From Parvibaculum sp. (GTDB lineage: Bacteria > Pseudomonadota > Alphaproteobacteria > Parvibaculales > Parvibaculaceae), in assembly GCF_019635935.1 (NCBI RefSeq), contig NZ_JAHBYN010000001.1, positions 1,178,001-1,242,000 of the forward strand: a stretch of 64,000 nucleotides of DNA. The letters are read 5' to 3'. The notes below the pieces were generated by a model. The model was given only the letters and a program-made list of their open reading frames with translations, had not been told where the DNA came from and ran no database searches. Below are positions 41,094 through 51,255 of the stretch, in pieces. The first letter of the stretch is position 1; each line of letters starts with the position of its first letter. The translations under genes and the position numbers were made by a program.

Positions 41094-41840
41094 TCAGGCC
41101 GACATTTTCTCCAGCACCGAATCGGACATCTCGAAGTTCGCATAAACCTGCTGCACATCGTCGTTGTCGTCCAGCGCTTCGAGCATCTTGAGCACCGTCT
41201 CGGCCTTCTCGTCGTCAAGAGAGATGGTGTTTTGCGGCTTCCAGACGATGCGCGCCGAGCGCGGTTCGCCGAACCGGGCCTCAAGCGCCTTGGAGACCTC
41301 ATGCAGCGCGTCGGGTGCGCTGTAGAGATCGTGCGTTTCCGGGCCCGACTGGCAGTCGTCGGCGCCAGCGTCGATGGCGGCCTCGATCATCGCGTCGGCG
41401 CTGGCCGCGTCCGCCGGATATTCGATCAATCCCAGTCGGTCGAACATGAAGGACACCGAGCCGGTTTCGCCCAGATTGCCGCCATTCTTGGTGAATATGG
41501 CCCGCACTTCGCCGGCCGTCCGGTTGCGGTTGTCGGTCAGCGTCTCGACGATGACGCCGATGCCGCCGGGCCCGAACCCCTCGTAGCGCACTTCCTCGTA
41601 GTTTTCGCCGCCCTGATCGGTGCTGCGCTTGATGGCCCGCTCGATATTGTCCTTGGGCATGTTCTCGGCGCGCGCCGCCTGAATGGCGGCCCGCAACCGC
41701 GGATTATATTCCGGATCGGGCAGGCCCATCTTGGCCGCCACGGTAATTTCCTTGGCAAGCTTGGCGAACATCTTGGCGCGCTTCTTATCCTGCGCGCCTT
41801 TGCGGTACATGATGTTCTTGAATTGCGAATGGCCGGCCAT
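41094..41840 (-). CDS. yebC: YebC/PmpR-family regulatory protein
   Basis: A 248-residue YebC. It opens [28 protein letters not shown], a defining start. [45 protein letters not shown] and the [11 protein letters not shown] segment follow. Members have been described as transcription regulators and recently as ribosome-associated factors for polyproline stretches. It lies upstream of ruvC as in many Proteobacteria, with a 102-bp gap. Confidence 0.95.
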   Translation of the reverse strand: MAGHSQFKNIMYRKGAQDKKRAKMFAKLAKEITVAAKMGLPDPEYNPRLRAAIQAARAENMPKDNIERAIKRSTDQGGENYEEVRYEGFGPGGIGVIVETLTDNRNRTAGEVRAIFTKNGGNLGETGSVSFMFDRLGLIEYPADAASADAMIEAAIDAGADDCQSGPETHDLYSAPDALHEVSKALEARFGEPRSARIVWKPQNTISLDDEKAETVLKMLEALDDNDDVQQVYANFEMSDSVLEKMSA

Positions 41841-42196
41841 TCCGTCTCCCAACACCCATCGATGCAAGCTGGATTCGGGCGCTTTTATAGAAGCCGCACC
41901 GGTCAAAATCCAGCACTGCCCACTATCGCCCGAATACACGCATTGCGTGTTTTAATAAAACTGATACTCTTTTAACGTGTATGTAATGATTCACCTCTAG
42001 TTTCAGATCGTCGCCGGCACCCGGAGGTTCGCCCAGCCTCCCCACAACACCGGTGACACAAGCAGCAAGCCCGGCTTCGCGGCCTCGCCCAAGTCCGCAA
42101 CCGGGCAGCCCGCGCGCAACGCGTAGGCAGGCCGCCCCGTCCCCGCCCCCTGACCCACCTCGGGAGGCCGGGGGCGGGGCGATGCTTTCTGCGGTA
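41841..42196. other. 356-bp spacer with two strong inverted repeats, no gene seen
   Basis: Between the glycosyltransferase stop and yebC. CCCCGCCCCC (42141-42150) pairs perfectly with GGGGGCGGGG (42170-42179) around a 19-nt loop. GTCGCCGG (42010-42017) pairs with CCGGTGAC (42050-42057), enclosing an inner GGAGG/CCTCC stem. An AT-rich stretch (about 41950-41995) follows toward yebC and may hold its promoter. A 66-codon frame (42003-42203, minus) crosses it but resembles nothing I know. Confidence 0.55.
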
Positions 42197-43225
42197 TCAG
42201 CAACTGTGAATTTCGGTCGGCCAGGCATAGTCGCCGGATGGCGCGCGGTCGAAAACAGCATCTTCGATGAAGCGCGCCACCAAAACCTCGCTGAACAGCG
42301 CGTGATAGCGCGCATGGCCGTTACGCGCGACGCGCTGGCGTTCGCCATCGTTCTTCAGAAAATAGCGCAACCGCTCCGTTAACTCGTCGAGATCGCGGTA
42401 GAAGGCGAATTCATCGTCGGAAAAAATCTCGTCATATCCGGTCGACCGCGAAACGAAAACGAGCAGCCCGTTGCCGGCATACTGGGCGAAACGGTCCGAC
42501 GAATAGAGATAATGGTCATCGGCCCGGTTGAGATTGAGGCCCATGCGCGCCGATGCGATCGCCTCGAAATAGGCGCTGCCATATACGTAAGGCCGCTCTG
42601 CCAGTCCATAATACGCATAGCGCGCCTCCGGCACCCGGGCCGCGATCTCGCGCATGAACTGGCCGCGCCTCGGCGTCGTCCGTTCGGTTCCTATCGCACA
42701 CAAAAAGTCGAACGGCTGATCGTCGCGGGCAAAACATTCGAGCGTCTCGATTGAACGATCGGCCGGATTGGGAATGAAGGCGACACGATGCGTCGGCGTT
42801 ACAAACTGGCGAAGATGGTCACCGGCCGTCGTCAGGAAAGTCGCGTCTGCGACCTCCGCCTGACGGCGGATGCGCTGGACATTCTCTGCGACAAAGAGCG
42901 CATCGAGATTGACCGTCGCGACCCGAAGCGCAGGCAACATGGAACGCAGTTTACGTACAGTGTCGTTTCTGATCTTGTCGGCATGGAGCAGCACCAGCAG
43001 GTCTGGCCGGAAATTCTCGCAAAGCTCCAGCAAACGCCGGTTGACGTGGCCCTCGCCGCCACGTCCGACGCCGAAACGGCCCTGTTCACGCGCCACGTCG
43101 CGATCGCTGAAGGGTATCACCAGATGACCGTTGCGCACAAAACCGTTCGTCAGCTTGCGCACCGTCGCATAGAAATTGGCGCCCGCCCGCTTTTCATTGT
43201 AGTTGCCCACTAACACGATCCGCAT
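42197..43225 (-). CDS. CgeB-like glycosyltransferase
   Basis: A 342-residue protein resembling the CgeB / group 1 glycosyltransferase family. It has a Rossmann start MRIVLVGNYNEKRAGANFYATV. The C-terminal half has ARMGLNLNRADDHYLYSSDRFAQYAGNGLLVF and EIFSDDEFAFYRDLDELTERL, typical of the CgeB C-terminal domain. Donor and acceptor are unknown; a role in surface polysaccharide or protein glycosylation is possible. The start at 43225 lies 5 bp after the stop of the YmdB-like gene, so the two are probably co-transcribed. Confidence 0.75.
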   Translation of the reverse strand: MRIVLVGNYNEKRAGANFYATVRKLTNGFVRNGHLVIPFSDRDVAREQGRFGVGRGGEGHVNRRLLELCENFRPDLLVLLHADKIRNDTVRKLRSMLPALRVATVNLDALFVAENVQRIRRQAEVADATFLTTAGDHLRQFVTPTHRVAFIPNPADRSIETLECFARDDQPFDFLCAIGTERTTPRRGQFMREIAARVPEARYAYYGLAERPYVYGSAYFEAIASARMGLNLNRADDHYLYSSDRFAQYAGNGLLVFVSRSTGYDEIFSDDEFAFYRDLDELTERLRYFLKNDGERQRVARNGHARYHALFSEVLVARFIEDAVFDRAPSGDYAWPTEIHSC

Positions 43226-43230
43226 CTGCT

Positions 43231-44049
43231 TCACGTCTCCGGTAAAGCGGCGCGCAGGCGTCCGCCGATGCGAACCGGTTCGACACGCCGCGCAAGGCCC
43301 GACGCCGCATCCGTCTCCACGAACACGCCACACAACGTCGCCGGCCCCATGGCCGGCTGAAAACGCCCGCTTGGAATTTTTGTGGTGAAACGGTTGAGCG
43401 GTTCGTCCTTCTCCATTCCGATGACCGAATTATAGTCGCCGCACATACCTGCATCCGTCTGGTACGCGGTGCCGCCGGGAAGCACCTGTGCGTCGGCCGT
43501 CGGCACATGGCTATGCGTGCCGACGACAAGCGACGCGCGGCCGTCACAGAAATGGCCCATCGCCATTTTCTCCGACGTCGCTTCGGCATGCATATCGACC
43601 ACGATAGCATCCGCAGCCTGTCCCAGCGGACAGGCATCGAGCTGACGGTCGATCGCCTCAAACGGACAATCGAGCGCCTCCATGAAAACGCGGCCGAGCG
43701 CGTTCACAACCAGCACGCGCGCGCCGGATGCACTCTCCACCAGCGTCGCGCCGCGTCCCGGCGTACCGGACGGATAGTTGACCGGCCGGATCAGCCGCGG
43801 CTCCCGCTCGATATGAACCAGCGCCTCGCGCTGATCCCACGAATGATTACCGAGCGTGATGACGTCGGCGCCAGCGTCGAACACATCGTCGCAGATCGCG
43901 CCGGTGATGCCGAATCCGCCGGCGGCGTTCTCGCCATTGACGATGACGAAATCCAGCCCGAGTTGCCGCCGCAACCCCGGCAGTTCGGCAACCAGCGCAT
44001 CCCGCCCGCTGCGGCCCACAATATCGCCGAGAAACAACAGTCTCATCAT
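43231..44049 (-). CDS. YmdB-family metallophosphoesterase
   Basis: A 272-residue YmdB/TIGR00282-type calcineurin-like phosphoesterase. Metal motifs are LFLGDIVGRSGRDAL, VNGENAAGGFGIT, ITLGNHSWDQ, VDMHAEATSEKMAMGHFCDGRASLVVGTHSHVPTADA and GMCGDY. YmdB of Bacillus is a cyclic-nucleotide phosphodiesterase affecting biofilm and RNA stability. The first ATG (44049) shares one base with the preceding stop (TGATG); a second ATG follows directly at 44046. Confidence 0.92.
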   Translation of the reverse strand: MMRLLFLGDIVGRSGRDALVAELPGLRRQLGLDFVIVNGENAAGGFGITGAICDDVFDAGADVITLGNHSWDQREALVHIEREPRLIRPVNYPSGTPGRGATLVESASGARVLVVNALGRVFMEALDCPFEAIDRQLDACPLGQAADAIVVDMHAEATSEKMAMGHFCDGRASLVVGTHSHVPTADAQVLPGGTAYQTDAGMCGDYNSVIGMEKDEPLNRFTTKIPSGRFQPAMGPATLCGVFVETDAASGLARRVEPVRIGGRLRAALPET

Positions 44050-44639
44050 CACACTCCGCGCGGCGCGGCGGCGAAAGCGCGCGCGCCCGTTTCGGTTACA
44101 ACCCAGTCGAGCCGGGCATCGAATTCCTCTTCCGGCAGGTCTTCGGCTTCCTGCGCCGAAAAGGCAATGCCGACCGCCACTATTCCGGTGCCTTCGTGGC
44201 GGAGCGCCGCCAGCGTGCGGTCGTAATAGCCGCCGCCATAACCGATGCGACGGCCCCGGGCGTCGAAGGCAAGCAGCGGCACGAGCACCACATCGGGACG
44301 GCAGGCGAGCGCGCCCGGCGCCGGCTCGCGCGTCCCGTGCGCACCGGCGACAAGCGCATCGCCCGGCCGCCATTGAAGAAAAACCAGAGGCGCATCCTGG
44401 TGCGCGACGCGCGGCAGCGCACAGACATGACCCGCCGCAGAGGCGCGCGCGATGACCTCCGCCGGATCGGCTTCGCTTCCCATCGCCACATAGCCGGCGA
44501 TCGAGGCCTGCCGCGGCAACAGAACGGCTTTGAAAAAATGATCGGCGATGCGGGCGCCGGCGTCGGGCCCGGCTGCATCCCGCGCGGCATCGCGACGCAG
44601 GATCGCTGCCGCGCGCGCCGCGCGCTTCGCCGCACTCAT
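44049..44639 (-). CDS. ygfA: 5-formyltetrahydrofolate cyclo-ligase
   Basis: A 196-residue enzyme converting 5-formyl-THF to 5,10-methenyl-THF with ATP. GYVAMGSEADPAEVI, CALPRVAHQDAPLVFLQW, and the diagnostic DVVLVPLLAFDARGRRIGYGGGYYDRTLA are present. Its place downstream of 6S RNA and zapA is the same as ygfA in E. coli. It may therefore be expressed by read-through past the 6S RNA. Confidence 0.94.
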   Translation of the reverse strand: MSAAKRAARAAAILRRDAARDAAGPDAGARIADHFFKAVLLPRQASIAGYVAMGSEADPAEVIARASAAGHVCALPRVAHQDAPLVFLQWRPGDALVAGAHGTREPAPGALACRPDVVLVPLLAFDARGRRIGYGGGYYDRTLAALRHEGTGIVAVGIAFSAQEAEDLPEEEFDARLDWVVTETGARAFAAAPRGV

Positions 44640-44663
44640 GCCGCCAATCCCGAAAAAGGTGAG

Positions 44664-44824
44664 AAAGGTGGGGCCACCTTGGCCGTTGGAACTTCGTTCC
44701 CCGGAGACCTACTAACGTAGGTGGGCGCCGTGTGAAGGAGACCACGGTCTCCCTCAGGGACAGCTCCCTTGAGGACCGTAAGGCCCCGAGAGTATGTGTT
44801 CCTGACGTACCAGGCAGCACCCGG
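44664..44824 (-). ncRNA. ssrS: 6S RNA (SsrS)
   Basis: About 160 nt on the minus strand between zapA and ygfA, the conserved 6S locus. GGGUGCUGCCUGG near the 5' end pairs with CCAAGGUGGCCCC at the 3' end as the closing helix. Inside are UCUCGGGGCC, GGUCCUCAAGGGAGCUGUCCCUGAGG, GGGAGACC/GGUCUCC and the CCACCUACGUUAGUAGG stem, leaving an open central bubble. 6S RNA mimics open promoter DNA and holds sigma-70 RNA polymerase in stationary phase. Ends are estimated from the promoter and closing helix. Confidence 0.85.
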
Positions 44825-44828
44825 CTCT

Positions 44829-44860
44829 ATTCTATCGGCCTTCGAGGGCCCCCGGGTCAA
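44829..44860 (-). promoter_or_regulatory. 6S RNA promoter
   Basis: Minus strand TTGACC (44860-44855) is followed by a -10 region GATAGAAT (44836-44829). TAGAAT lies 20 bp away and GATAGA 18 bp away, so the exact hexamer is uncertain. Transcription would begin near 44824. Confidence 0.55.
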
Positions 44861-44892
44861 GCGCATAGCGTCCGGACGGAAAGGGACGAGGC

Positions 44893-45252
44893 TCACGCCG
44901 CCTCGATGCGCTTGGCAAGGTCCTCGATGCGGCGCGCCGCATTGTCGAGCACGTCGGCAAGCGCGTCCTCCGCCTCCCGCGACCGGTCCAGCGCCGAGGA
45001 GCGCGCACCGGAGAGATTTTCGATCTCCTGGTCGAGCAATTTGGTCTTTTGCAGCGCTTCCGACAATTCGTCGGTAATCAGCAACCCGGCCATCAGCAGC
45101 AACCGTGCATCGCCCACTTGCCCGACTTCCTGCGCCAGCGCCGTCATATGCTTGTTCATATAAGCGGCAAGTTCGCGGACGTGATCTTCTTCGCCGTCGC
45201 CGCAGGCAACGGTGTAGGTGCGATCGTTCAGCGAAACCTTGACCTGTCCCAT
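44893..45252 (-). CDS. zapA: Cell division protein ZapA
   Basis: A 119-residue ZapA, which binds and bundles FtsZ at the division ring. It opens GQVKVSLNDRTYTVACGDGEEDHVRELA, has the AAYMNKHM segment and GDARLLLMAGLLITDEL, then a long C-terminal coiled coil. It lies 26 bp downstream of a DUF4164 coiled-coil gene and upstream of 6S RNA. Confidence 0.95.
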   Translation of the reverse strand: MGQVKVSLNDRTYTVACGDGEEDHVRELAAYMNKHMTALAQEVGQVGDARLLLMAGLLITDELSEALQKTKLLDQEIENLSGARSSALDRSREAEDALADVLDNAARRIEDLAKRIEAA

Positions 45253-45278
45253 CGAAATCCCTTTCGGCGCGGCCCCTC

Positions 45279-45545
45279 TCAGGCGTCCGCCAATACCTCG
45301 CGAATGCCTTCGATGGCATCCGCCAGCGTCTCCGAAGCGCGTTCATTGAGTTCGTTGAGGCGGCGCGCTTCCGACCGCATCTGGTCGAGCTCCTCGGCAA
45401 GCGCGGCCCTGTCTTCCTTGAGCGTATCGGTTTGTGCCTGCAGGCTCTTTGCCGCCTGCAGCCGCACCACCTGGCGATTGATCGTCGCTTCAAGCCTGTC
45501 GACCGCGCTTGAGAAGCGCTCCATCGCCGAATCGAGTTTGGTCAT
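45279..45545 (-). CDS. DUF4164 coiled-coil protein
   Basis: An 88-residue, nearly all-helical protein (AMERFSSAVDRLEATINRQ, LKEDRAALAEELDQMRSEARRLNEL). Size and place just before zapA match the alphaproteobacterial DUF4164 family. The function is unproven; association with ZapA or the divisome is inferred from synteny. The ATG at 45545 is chosen; the frame is open upstream but not conserved. Confidence 0.8.
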   Translation of the reverse strand: MTKLDSAMERFSSAVDRLEATINRQVVRLQAAKSLQAQTDTLKEDRAALAEELDQMRSEARRLNELNERASETLADAIEGIREVLADA

Positions 45546-45834
45546 GCTTTTGTCCGGCTTCGAGGCGCCGTTCGGCCTCGCGGCCCAAGATAGGCGGGGC
45601 GGGGAAACAAGGTCAACGGCGGCCCCGCGAATAAGAACGCAGCCGCCCTGCGAAATCGCAGGCCGATATGCCCGAATGCAGGCGCCCGGACGGCCATTCC
45701 GGCATTGACTCAACCGGGTCCCGTGGTCATTGTGGCGCCGCTCTCGGGAGGGCCCGATCCGAGCCAAATCTGCGGTTTCTTGACGCCCGCGACCTCCATG
45801 CCCGCTCAGGCCCGCCTGGGCTACAGAGTGACAC

Positions 45835-47883
45835 ATGACACCAACCGAAAAATCCGCCCTCGCCGCGACGGTGGAAGCCTCAGCCGGAAAAGCGCCGGCG
45901 GCTTCCCATCACAATCTCGCCAATGCCATTCGGGCGCTGGCGATGGATGCGGTGCAGCAGGCCAATTGCGGTCACCCCGGCATGCCGATGGGGACGGCCG
46001 ACATCGCAACGGTCCTCTTCACCCGTTTCCTGAAAATCGACCCGCGCGCGCCCCACTGGCCCGACCGCGACCGCTTCGTGCTTTCGGCAGGCCACGGTTC
46101 GATGCTGCTTTACGCCGTCAACTACCTGCTCGGCTATGAAGACATGACGATCGAGCAAATCCGCAATTTCCGGCAGCTCGGAAGCATCACCGCCGGCCAC
46201 CCGGAATACGGCCACGCGGCGGGCGTTGAAACCACCACAGGCCCGCTCGGTCAGGGCATCGCGACGGCGGTCGGCATGGCGCTGGCCGAACGCCTGCAAG
46301 CCGCCCGTTTCAGCGACAAGATCGTCGATCACTACACTTACGTGCTGGCCTCCGACGGCGACCTGATGGAAGGCGTCAGCCACGAGGCGATCGGCCTTGC
46401 CGGCCACCTGAAACTGTCGAAGCTGATCGTCCTCTACGACGACAACGGCATCACCATCGACGGCGCGTTGTCGCTTTCGGAATCGGGCGACGCGCTGAAG
46501 CGCTTCGAAGCCGCCGGCTGGAACGCCACCCGCATCGACGGCCACAACCCCGACGAGATCGCCGCCGCCATCGAAAAGGCCCGCAAATCCGACCGCCCGA
46601 CACTGATCGCCTGCCGCACGGTGATCGGCTATGGCGCGCCCAACAAGCAGGGCAAGTCGTCCGCGCATGGCTCGCCGCTCGGCCCCGACGAAATCGCGCT
46701 GGCGCGCACCACGCTTGGCTGGTCGGCCGAACCTTTCGTCGTGCCGAGCGAAACGCTGGACGCGTGGCGCATTGCCGGGCTGCGCAACGTCAAGGCGCGC
46801 AAGGCCTGGGAAGACCGGCTGGCCGCACTGGACGCGCCTGCCCGCACCGAATTCGAACGCCGCCTCGCCGGCGACCTGCCGGCCGAACTCGGCAAGGCGA
46901 TTGCCGCGTTCAAGGAAAAGCTTGTCGCCGAGAAACCGAAATGGGCAACGCGCAAATCCTCCGAGGAAGCGCTGAACGTCATCAACGCCGTGCTGCCGGA
47001 AACGATCGGCGGTTCGGCCGACCTGACCGGCTCCAACAACACACGCTCGAAAGAGCAGAAGGTCGTGACGGCGGAGGACTTCTCGGGCTCCTTCATCCAT
47101 TACGGCATTCGCGAACACGGCATGGCCGCCGCGATGAACGGCATCGCGCTGCACAAGGGCCTGATCCCCTATTCCGGCACGTTCCTCGTTTTCACCGACT
47201 ACTGCCGTCCGGCAATCCGCCTGTCGGCGCTGATGGGCCAGCGCGTCGTCTATGTGATGACGCATGACTCGATCGGACTTGGCGAGGACGGCCCCACGCA
47301 CCAGCCGGTCGAGCATCTGGCGAGCCTGCGCGCGATACCGAACCTGCTGGTCTTCCGCCCGGCCGACGCCGTCGAGACGCTCGAATGCTGGCAGCTTGCG
47401 CTTGAGGCAAAGGACACGCCCTCGGTGCTGGCCCTGACGCGCCAGAACCTCCCGGCCGTCCGCCTCGAGAATTCGGACAAGAACCTTTGCGGACGCGGCG
47501 CCTACGAACTCTCGCCGGCCTCGGCCAAGGCGAAAATCTCGCTGCTGGCGACGGGCTCCGAAGTCGAGATCGCCATGGCGGCACAGGCGCAACTCGAAAA
47601 AGACGGCATTCCGGCGCGCGTCGTCTCGATGCCCTGCCTTGAGCTCTTCGAACAACAGTCGCGCGAATTCCGCGCCGGTATGCTCGGCGAAGGCACCGTG
47701 AAAATCGCGATCGAAGCGGCGGTCCGCTATGGCTGGGACCGCTATATCGGCGCCGATGGCGACTTCATCGGCATGGAAGGTTTCGGCGCCTCGGCGCCGG
47801 CGCCCGATCTCTACAAGCACTTCAACATCACCGCCGAGGCGGCCGTGGCCGCGGCCAAAGCGCGGCTGGCGGAAATTTCGTAA
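45835..47883 (+). CDS. tkt: Transketolase
   Basis: A 682-residue TPP enzyme of the pentose phosphate pathway. [61 protein letters not shown], the TPP-binding GDGDLMEG-like [13 protein letters not shown], and [17 protein letters not shown] with [16 protein letters not shown] are all in order. It starts the plus-strand run tkt-gap-pgk-fba. A weak promoter candidate is TTGACT (45705) with CATTGT 17 bp on. Confidence 0.97.
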   Translation: MTPTEKSALAATVEASAGKAPAASHHNLANAIRALAMDAVQQANCGHPGMPMGTADIATVLFTRFLKIDPRAPHWPDRDRFVLSAGHGSMLLYAVNYLLGYEDMTIEQIRNFRQLGSITAGHPEYGHAAGVETTTGPLGQGIATAVGMALAERLQAARFSDKIVDHYTYVLASDGDLMEGVSHEAIGLAGHLKLSKLIVLYDDNGITIDGALSLSESGDALKRFEAAGWNATRIDGHNPDEIAAAIEKARKSDRPTLIACRTVIGYGAPNKQGKSSAHGSPLGPDEIALARTTLGWSAEPFVVPSETLDAWRIAGLRNVKARKAWEDRLAALDAPARTEFERRLAGDLPAELGKAIAAFKEKLVAEKPKWATRKSSEEALNVINAVLPETIGGSADLTGSNNTRSKEQKVVTAEDFSGSFIHYGIREHGMAAAMNGIALHKGLIPYSGTFLVFTDYCRPAIRLSALMGQRVVYVMTHDSIGLGEDGPTHQPVEHLASLRAIPNLLVFRPADAVETLECWQLALEAKDTPSVLALTRQNLPAVRLENSDKNLCGRGAYELSPASAKAKISLLATGSEVEIAMAAQAQLEKDGIPARVVSMPCLELFEQQSREFRAGMLGEGTVKIAIEAAVRYGWDRYIGADGDFIGMEGFGASAPAPDLYKHFNITAEAAVAAAKARLAEIS

Positions 47884-47909
47884 GACAACACAAGGCTCGG
47901 GAGAACAAA

Positions 47910-48917
47910 ATGGCTGTGCGCGTTGCGATTAATGGATTCGGGCGGATCGGGCGGCTGGTGCTGCGCGCCATCGCGGAATCGGGCCGCAAGGACATCGAGG
48001 TCGTCGCGATCAACGATCTGGGTTCTGTCGACGCCAACGCGCTGCTGCTGAAATACGACAGCGTCCACGGCCCCTTCCCCGGCAAGATCAAGACGACGAA
48101 ATCGTCGATGGATCTGGGCCGCGGGCCGATCAAGGTGATTGCCGAACGCGACCCGGCAAAGCTGCCGTGGAAGGAACTCGGCGTCGACATCGCGCTCGAA
48201 TGCACCGGCCTCTTCACGGCCCGCGACAAGGCGGCCGCCCATCTGAAGGCCGGCGCGAAGAAGGTGTTGATTTCGGCGCCCGGCGAAGAAGCCGACCTGA
48301 CAGTTGTCTACGGCGTCAATCACAAGGACCTGAAGAAGTCGCACAAGATCGTCTCCAACGCCTCCTGCACCACCAACTGCCTCGCGCCGGTGGCGCAGGT
48401 GCTGCACAAGTCCTGCGGCATCGAACAGGGCTACATGACGACGATCCACGCCTATACGGGCGACCAGAACACCGTCGACACGCTGCACAAGGATCCGCGC
48501 CGTGCGCGCGCCGCCGCCGTCTCGATGATCCCGACCTCGACCGGTGCGGCCAAGGCCGTCGGCCTTGTTCTGCCGGAACTGAAGGGCAAGCTCGACGGCA
48601 CCTCGATCCGCGTGCCGACACCGAACGTCTCGGTGATCGACCTCGTCTTCACGGCGAAGAAGAAAGTGACGGCCGAAGAAGTGAACGCCGCCATCATTGC
48701 CGCCTCGAAGGGCCCGCTGAAGGGCATTCTGGCGACCACCAACGAGCCGAACGTCTCGATCGACTTCAATCACAACCCGGCCTCCTCGACGTTCGACCTG
48801 ACCCAGACACAGGTCATCGACGGCAAGCTGGTGCGGGTGCTCGCCTGGTACGACAACGAGTGGGGCTTCTCCAACCGCATGGGCGACACCGCCGTCGCGA
48901 TGGGCAAGCTTCTCTGA
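47910..48917 (+). CDS. gap: Glyceraldehyde-3-phosphate dehydrogenase (type I)
   Basis: A 335-residue enzyme. It has the NAD site [17 protein letters not shown], the catalytic Cys in [20 protein letters not shown] and the [13 protein letters not shown]-terminus. The NAD-selective Asp is seen in AINDL. It starts 26 bp after tkt and is followed by pgk 18 bp later, so the operon is clear. It serves glycolysis and gluconeogenesis. Confidence 0.97.
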   Translation: MAVRVAINGFGRIGRLVLRAIAESGRKDIEVVAINDLGSVDANALLLKYDSVHGPFPGKIKTTKSSMDLGRGPIKVIAERDPAKLPWKELGVDIALECTGLFTARDKAAAHLKAGAKKVLISAPGEEADLTVVYGVNHKDLKKSHKIVSNASCTTNCLAPVAQVLHKSCGIEQGYMTTIHAYTGDQNTVDTLHKDPRRARAAAVSMIPTSTGAAKAVGLVLPELKGKLDGTSIRVPTPNVSVIDLVFTAKKKVTAEEVNAAIIAASKGPLKGILATTNEPNVSIDFNHNPASSTFDLTQTQVIDGKLVRVLAWYDNEWGFSNRMGDTAVAMGKLL

Positions 48918-48935
48918 TCGGAGCCTGAACGCCAG

Positions 48936-50144
48936 ATGGCCGGTCACAAAACGCTCGACGATCTTTTCGCAACGGCCGACATCAAGGGCCGTCGGGTGCT
49001 GGTCCGCGCCGATCTCAACGTGCCGATGCAGGACGGAAAAGTGGGCGACGCCACGCGGCTCGAACGCGTGGCGCCGACCCTGACCGAACTCGCCGGTCGC
49101 GGTGCAAAGGTTGTCGTGCTGTCGCATTTCGGCCGCCCCAAAGGCAAGCCGGACGCCAAATATTCGCTGAAGCCTGTCGCCGAGGCCCTTTCGGCCTTCA
49201 CCGGCGGAACGGTCGCCTTCGCCGATGACTGCATCGGCGAAGTAGCCCAGCGCGCCATCGAGGCCCTCGCGCCGGGCAGCATTCTGGTGCTCGAAAACAC
49301 GCGTTTCCATGCCGGCGAGGAAAAGAACGATCCGGATTTCGCCGCCGCGCTGGCAAAAAACGGCGACGTCTATGTCAACGACGCCTTTTCCTGCGCCCAT
49401 CGCGCGCACGGCTCGACCGAAGGCATCACCCGCTTCCTGCCGTCCTATGCGGGCCGCGCGATGGAAGCCGAACTGACGGCGCTTGAGGCCGCGCTCGGCA
49501 CGCCGAAACGGCCTGTGGTAGCGGTTGTCGGCGGCGCAAAAATCTCCACGAAAATCGCGCTGCTCGCCAACCTCGTCAAAAAGGTCGACGCCCTGGTCAT
49601 CGGCGGCGGCATGGCCAACACCTTCCTGGCCGCGCAGGGCAAGAAGATCGGCAAATCGCTCTGCGAACCCGATCTGCTCGACACCGCCCGCGAAATTCTC
49701 GAAAGCGCGCGCGCCGCGAAATGCGATGTCGTTCTGCCCTCCGACGTCGTCGTCGCCGCCGAATTCAAGGCCGGCGCCACGGCACACACGGTTTCGGCCG
49801 ATGCGGTGCCGGAGGACATGATGATCCTCGATGTCGGGCCCGACACGCTGAAACATCTGGCTGGCCGCTTCGAAACGGCGAAGACGGTGGTCTGGAACGG
49901 GCCGCTCGGCGCTTTCGAAATCCCGCCCTTCGACCGCGGCACCGTCGAGGCCGCGCGCCTCGTCGCGATGCGCAGCAAACAGGGCGAACTTGTGTCGGTC
50001 GCCGGCGGTGGCGACACGGTGGCAGCGCTCAACGAAGCGGGCGCGGCCGAAGATTTTACCTATGTATCCGCCGCGGGCGGCGCCTTCCTCGAATGGATGG
50101 AAGGCGTGGAACTGCCGGGCGTCGCGGCGCTCGCGAAAACCTGA
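48936..50144 (+). CDS. pgk: Phosphoglycerate kinase
   Basis: A 402-residue enzyme. [67 protein letters not shown] and the ATP-site GGGDTVAAL are present. It makes ATP from 1,3-bisphosphoglycerate. It is tightly spaced with gap and with the class I aldolase gene. Confidence 0.97.
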   Translation: MAGHKTLDDLFATADIKGRRVLVRADLNVPMQDGKVGDATRLERVAPTLTELAGRGAKVVVLSHFGRPKGKPDAKYSLKPVAEALSAFTGGTVAFADDCIGEVAQRAIEALAPGSILVLENTRFHAGEEKNDPDFAAALAKNGDVYVNDAFSCAHRAHGSTEGITRFLPSYAGRAMEAELTALEAALGTPKRPVVAVVGGAKISTKIALLANLVKKVDALVIGGGMANTFLAAQGKKIGKSLCEPDLLDTAREILESARAAKCDVVLPSDVVVAAEFKAGATAHTVSADAVPEDMMILDVGPDTLKHLAGRFETAKTVVWNGPLGAFEIPPFDRGTVEAARLVAMRSKQGELVSVAGGGDTVAALNEAGAAEDFTYVSAAGGAFLEWMEGVELPGVAALAKT

Positions 50145-50174
50145 GCCGAAAGGCGAGACCGGGAGAACGATGAA

Positions 50175-51194
50175 ATGACTGAGACCCTTGAATCGATTGC
50201 CGAGGCCATGGTCGCGCCGGGCAAAGGCATTCTCGCCGCGGACGAAAGTTCGGGCACGATCAAGAAGCGCTTCGACAGCATCAATGTGGAATCGACGGCC
50301 GACAGCCGCCGCGACTACCGCGAAATGCTGTTCCGCACCGAAGAGGCGATGAAGAATTACATTTCGGGCGTGATCCTCTACGACGAGACGATCCGCCAGA
50401 AGGCGAAAGACGGTGCGCCGCTGGTCGACCTGATCAAAAAGGCGGGCTCGATCCCCGGCATCAAGGTCGATACCGGCGCCAAGGACATGCCCGGCTTCCC
50501 CGGCGAGAAGATCACCGAAGGCCTCGACGGTCTCGGCGAGCGACTGGCGGAATACTACGACCTCGGCGCGCGCTTCGCGAAATGGCGCGCCGTCATCGAC
50601 ATTGCGCCGGGCATCCCGACGCGCACCTGCCTCGAAGCCAATGCCGAGGCGCTGGCGCGCTACGCGGCGCTTTGCCAGCAGGCGAAGATCGTCCCCATCG
50701 TCGAGCCCGAAGTACTGATGGATGGCGGCCACGATGTCGACCGCTGCTTCGAGGTTACCGAAGAGACGCTGCGCATCCTCTTCGACCGCCTCGCGGCCCA
50801 TCGCGTTCGTCTTGAGGGTACGGTGCTGAAGCCCAACATGGTGATCGCCGGCAAGAAATGCGGCAAGCAGGCCAGTGTCGAGGAAGTCGCCGAAAAGACC
50901 ATCGCCTGCTTCAGGCGCACGGTTCCGGCGGCAATCCCCGGCATCGTCTTCCTGTCCGGCGGCCAGTCGGACGAGGATGCGACCGCGCATCTCAATGCGA
51001 TGAACGCGATCGGCGGCTTCCCTTGGAAAATGTCCTTCTCCTATGGCCGCGCGCTTCAGGCCGCGCCGCTGAAGGCATGGGGCGGCGAGGCGCAGAACGT
51101 GCCCGCCGGCCAGAGGGCCTTCCTGCACCGCGCAAAGATGAACGGCCTCGCCACACTCGGCACCTGGAAAGCGGCACTCGAAAAGGCGGCCTGA
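50175..51194 (+). CDS. Fructose-bisphosphate aldolase, class I
   Basis: A 339-residue Schiff-base aldolase. It starts [22 protein letters not shown] and has [23 protein letters not shown], and [15 protein letters not shown], where the lysine forms the Schiff base. [22 protein letters not shown] follows. This animal-like class I form is common in Alphaproteobacteria. It is 30 bp after pgk with AGGCGAGACCGGGAGAACG upstream. Confidence 0.95.
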   Translation: MTETLESIAEAMVAPGKGILAADESSGTIKKRFDSINVESTADSRRDYREMLFRTEEAMKNYISGVILYDETIRQKAKDGAPLVDLIKKAGSIPGIKVDTGAKDMPGFPGEKITEGLDGLGERLAEYYDLGARFAKWRAVIDIAPGIPTRTCLEANAEALARYAALCQQAKIVPIVEPEVLMDGGHDVDRCFEVTEETLRILFDRLAAHRVRLEGTVLKPNMVIAGKKCGKQASVEEVAEKTIACFRRTVPAAIPGIVFLSGGQSDEDATAHLNAMNAIGGFPWKMSFSYGRALQAAPLKAWGGEAQNVPAGQRAFLHRAKMNGLATLGTWKAALEKAA

Positions 51195-51255
51195 ACCGGA
51201 CGCAGCTCATGAAGGGGACGTGCACGAAGCCCCGCTTCGCGCTACAAACCCGCCC

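Noticed and set aside
42003..42203. A 66-codon minus-strand frame in the yebC upstream spacer
   Set aside because: No ribosome site or similarity, and it is built on two inverted repeats. Kept as a structured spacer, not a gene.
47811..51128. A 1105-codon open frame on the minus strand opposite tkt-gap-pgk-fba
   Set aside because: It lies opposite four certain genes, has Arg/Gly/Asp-rich low-complexity composition and no known motif. Such frames arise in high-G+C DNA from the rarity of stop codons opposite biased codons.
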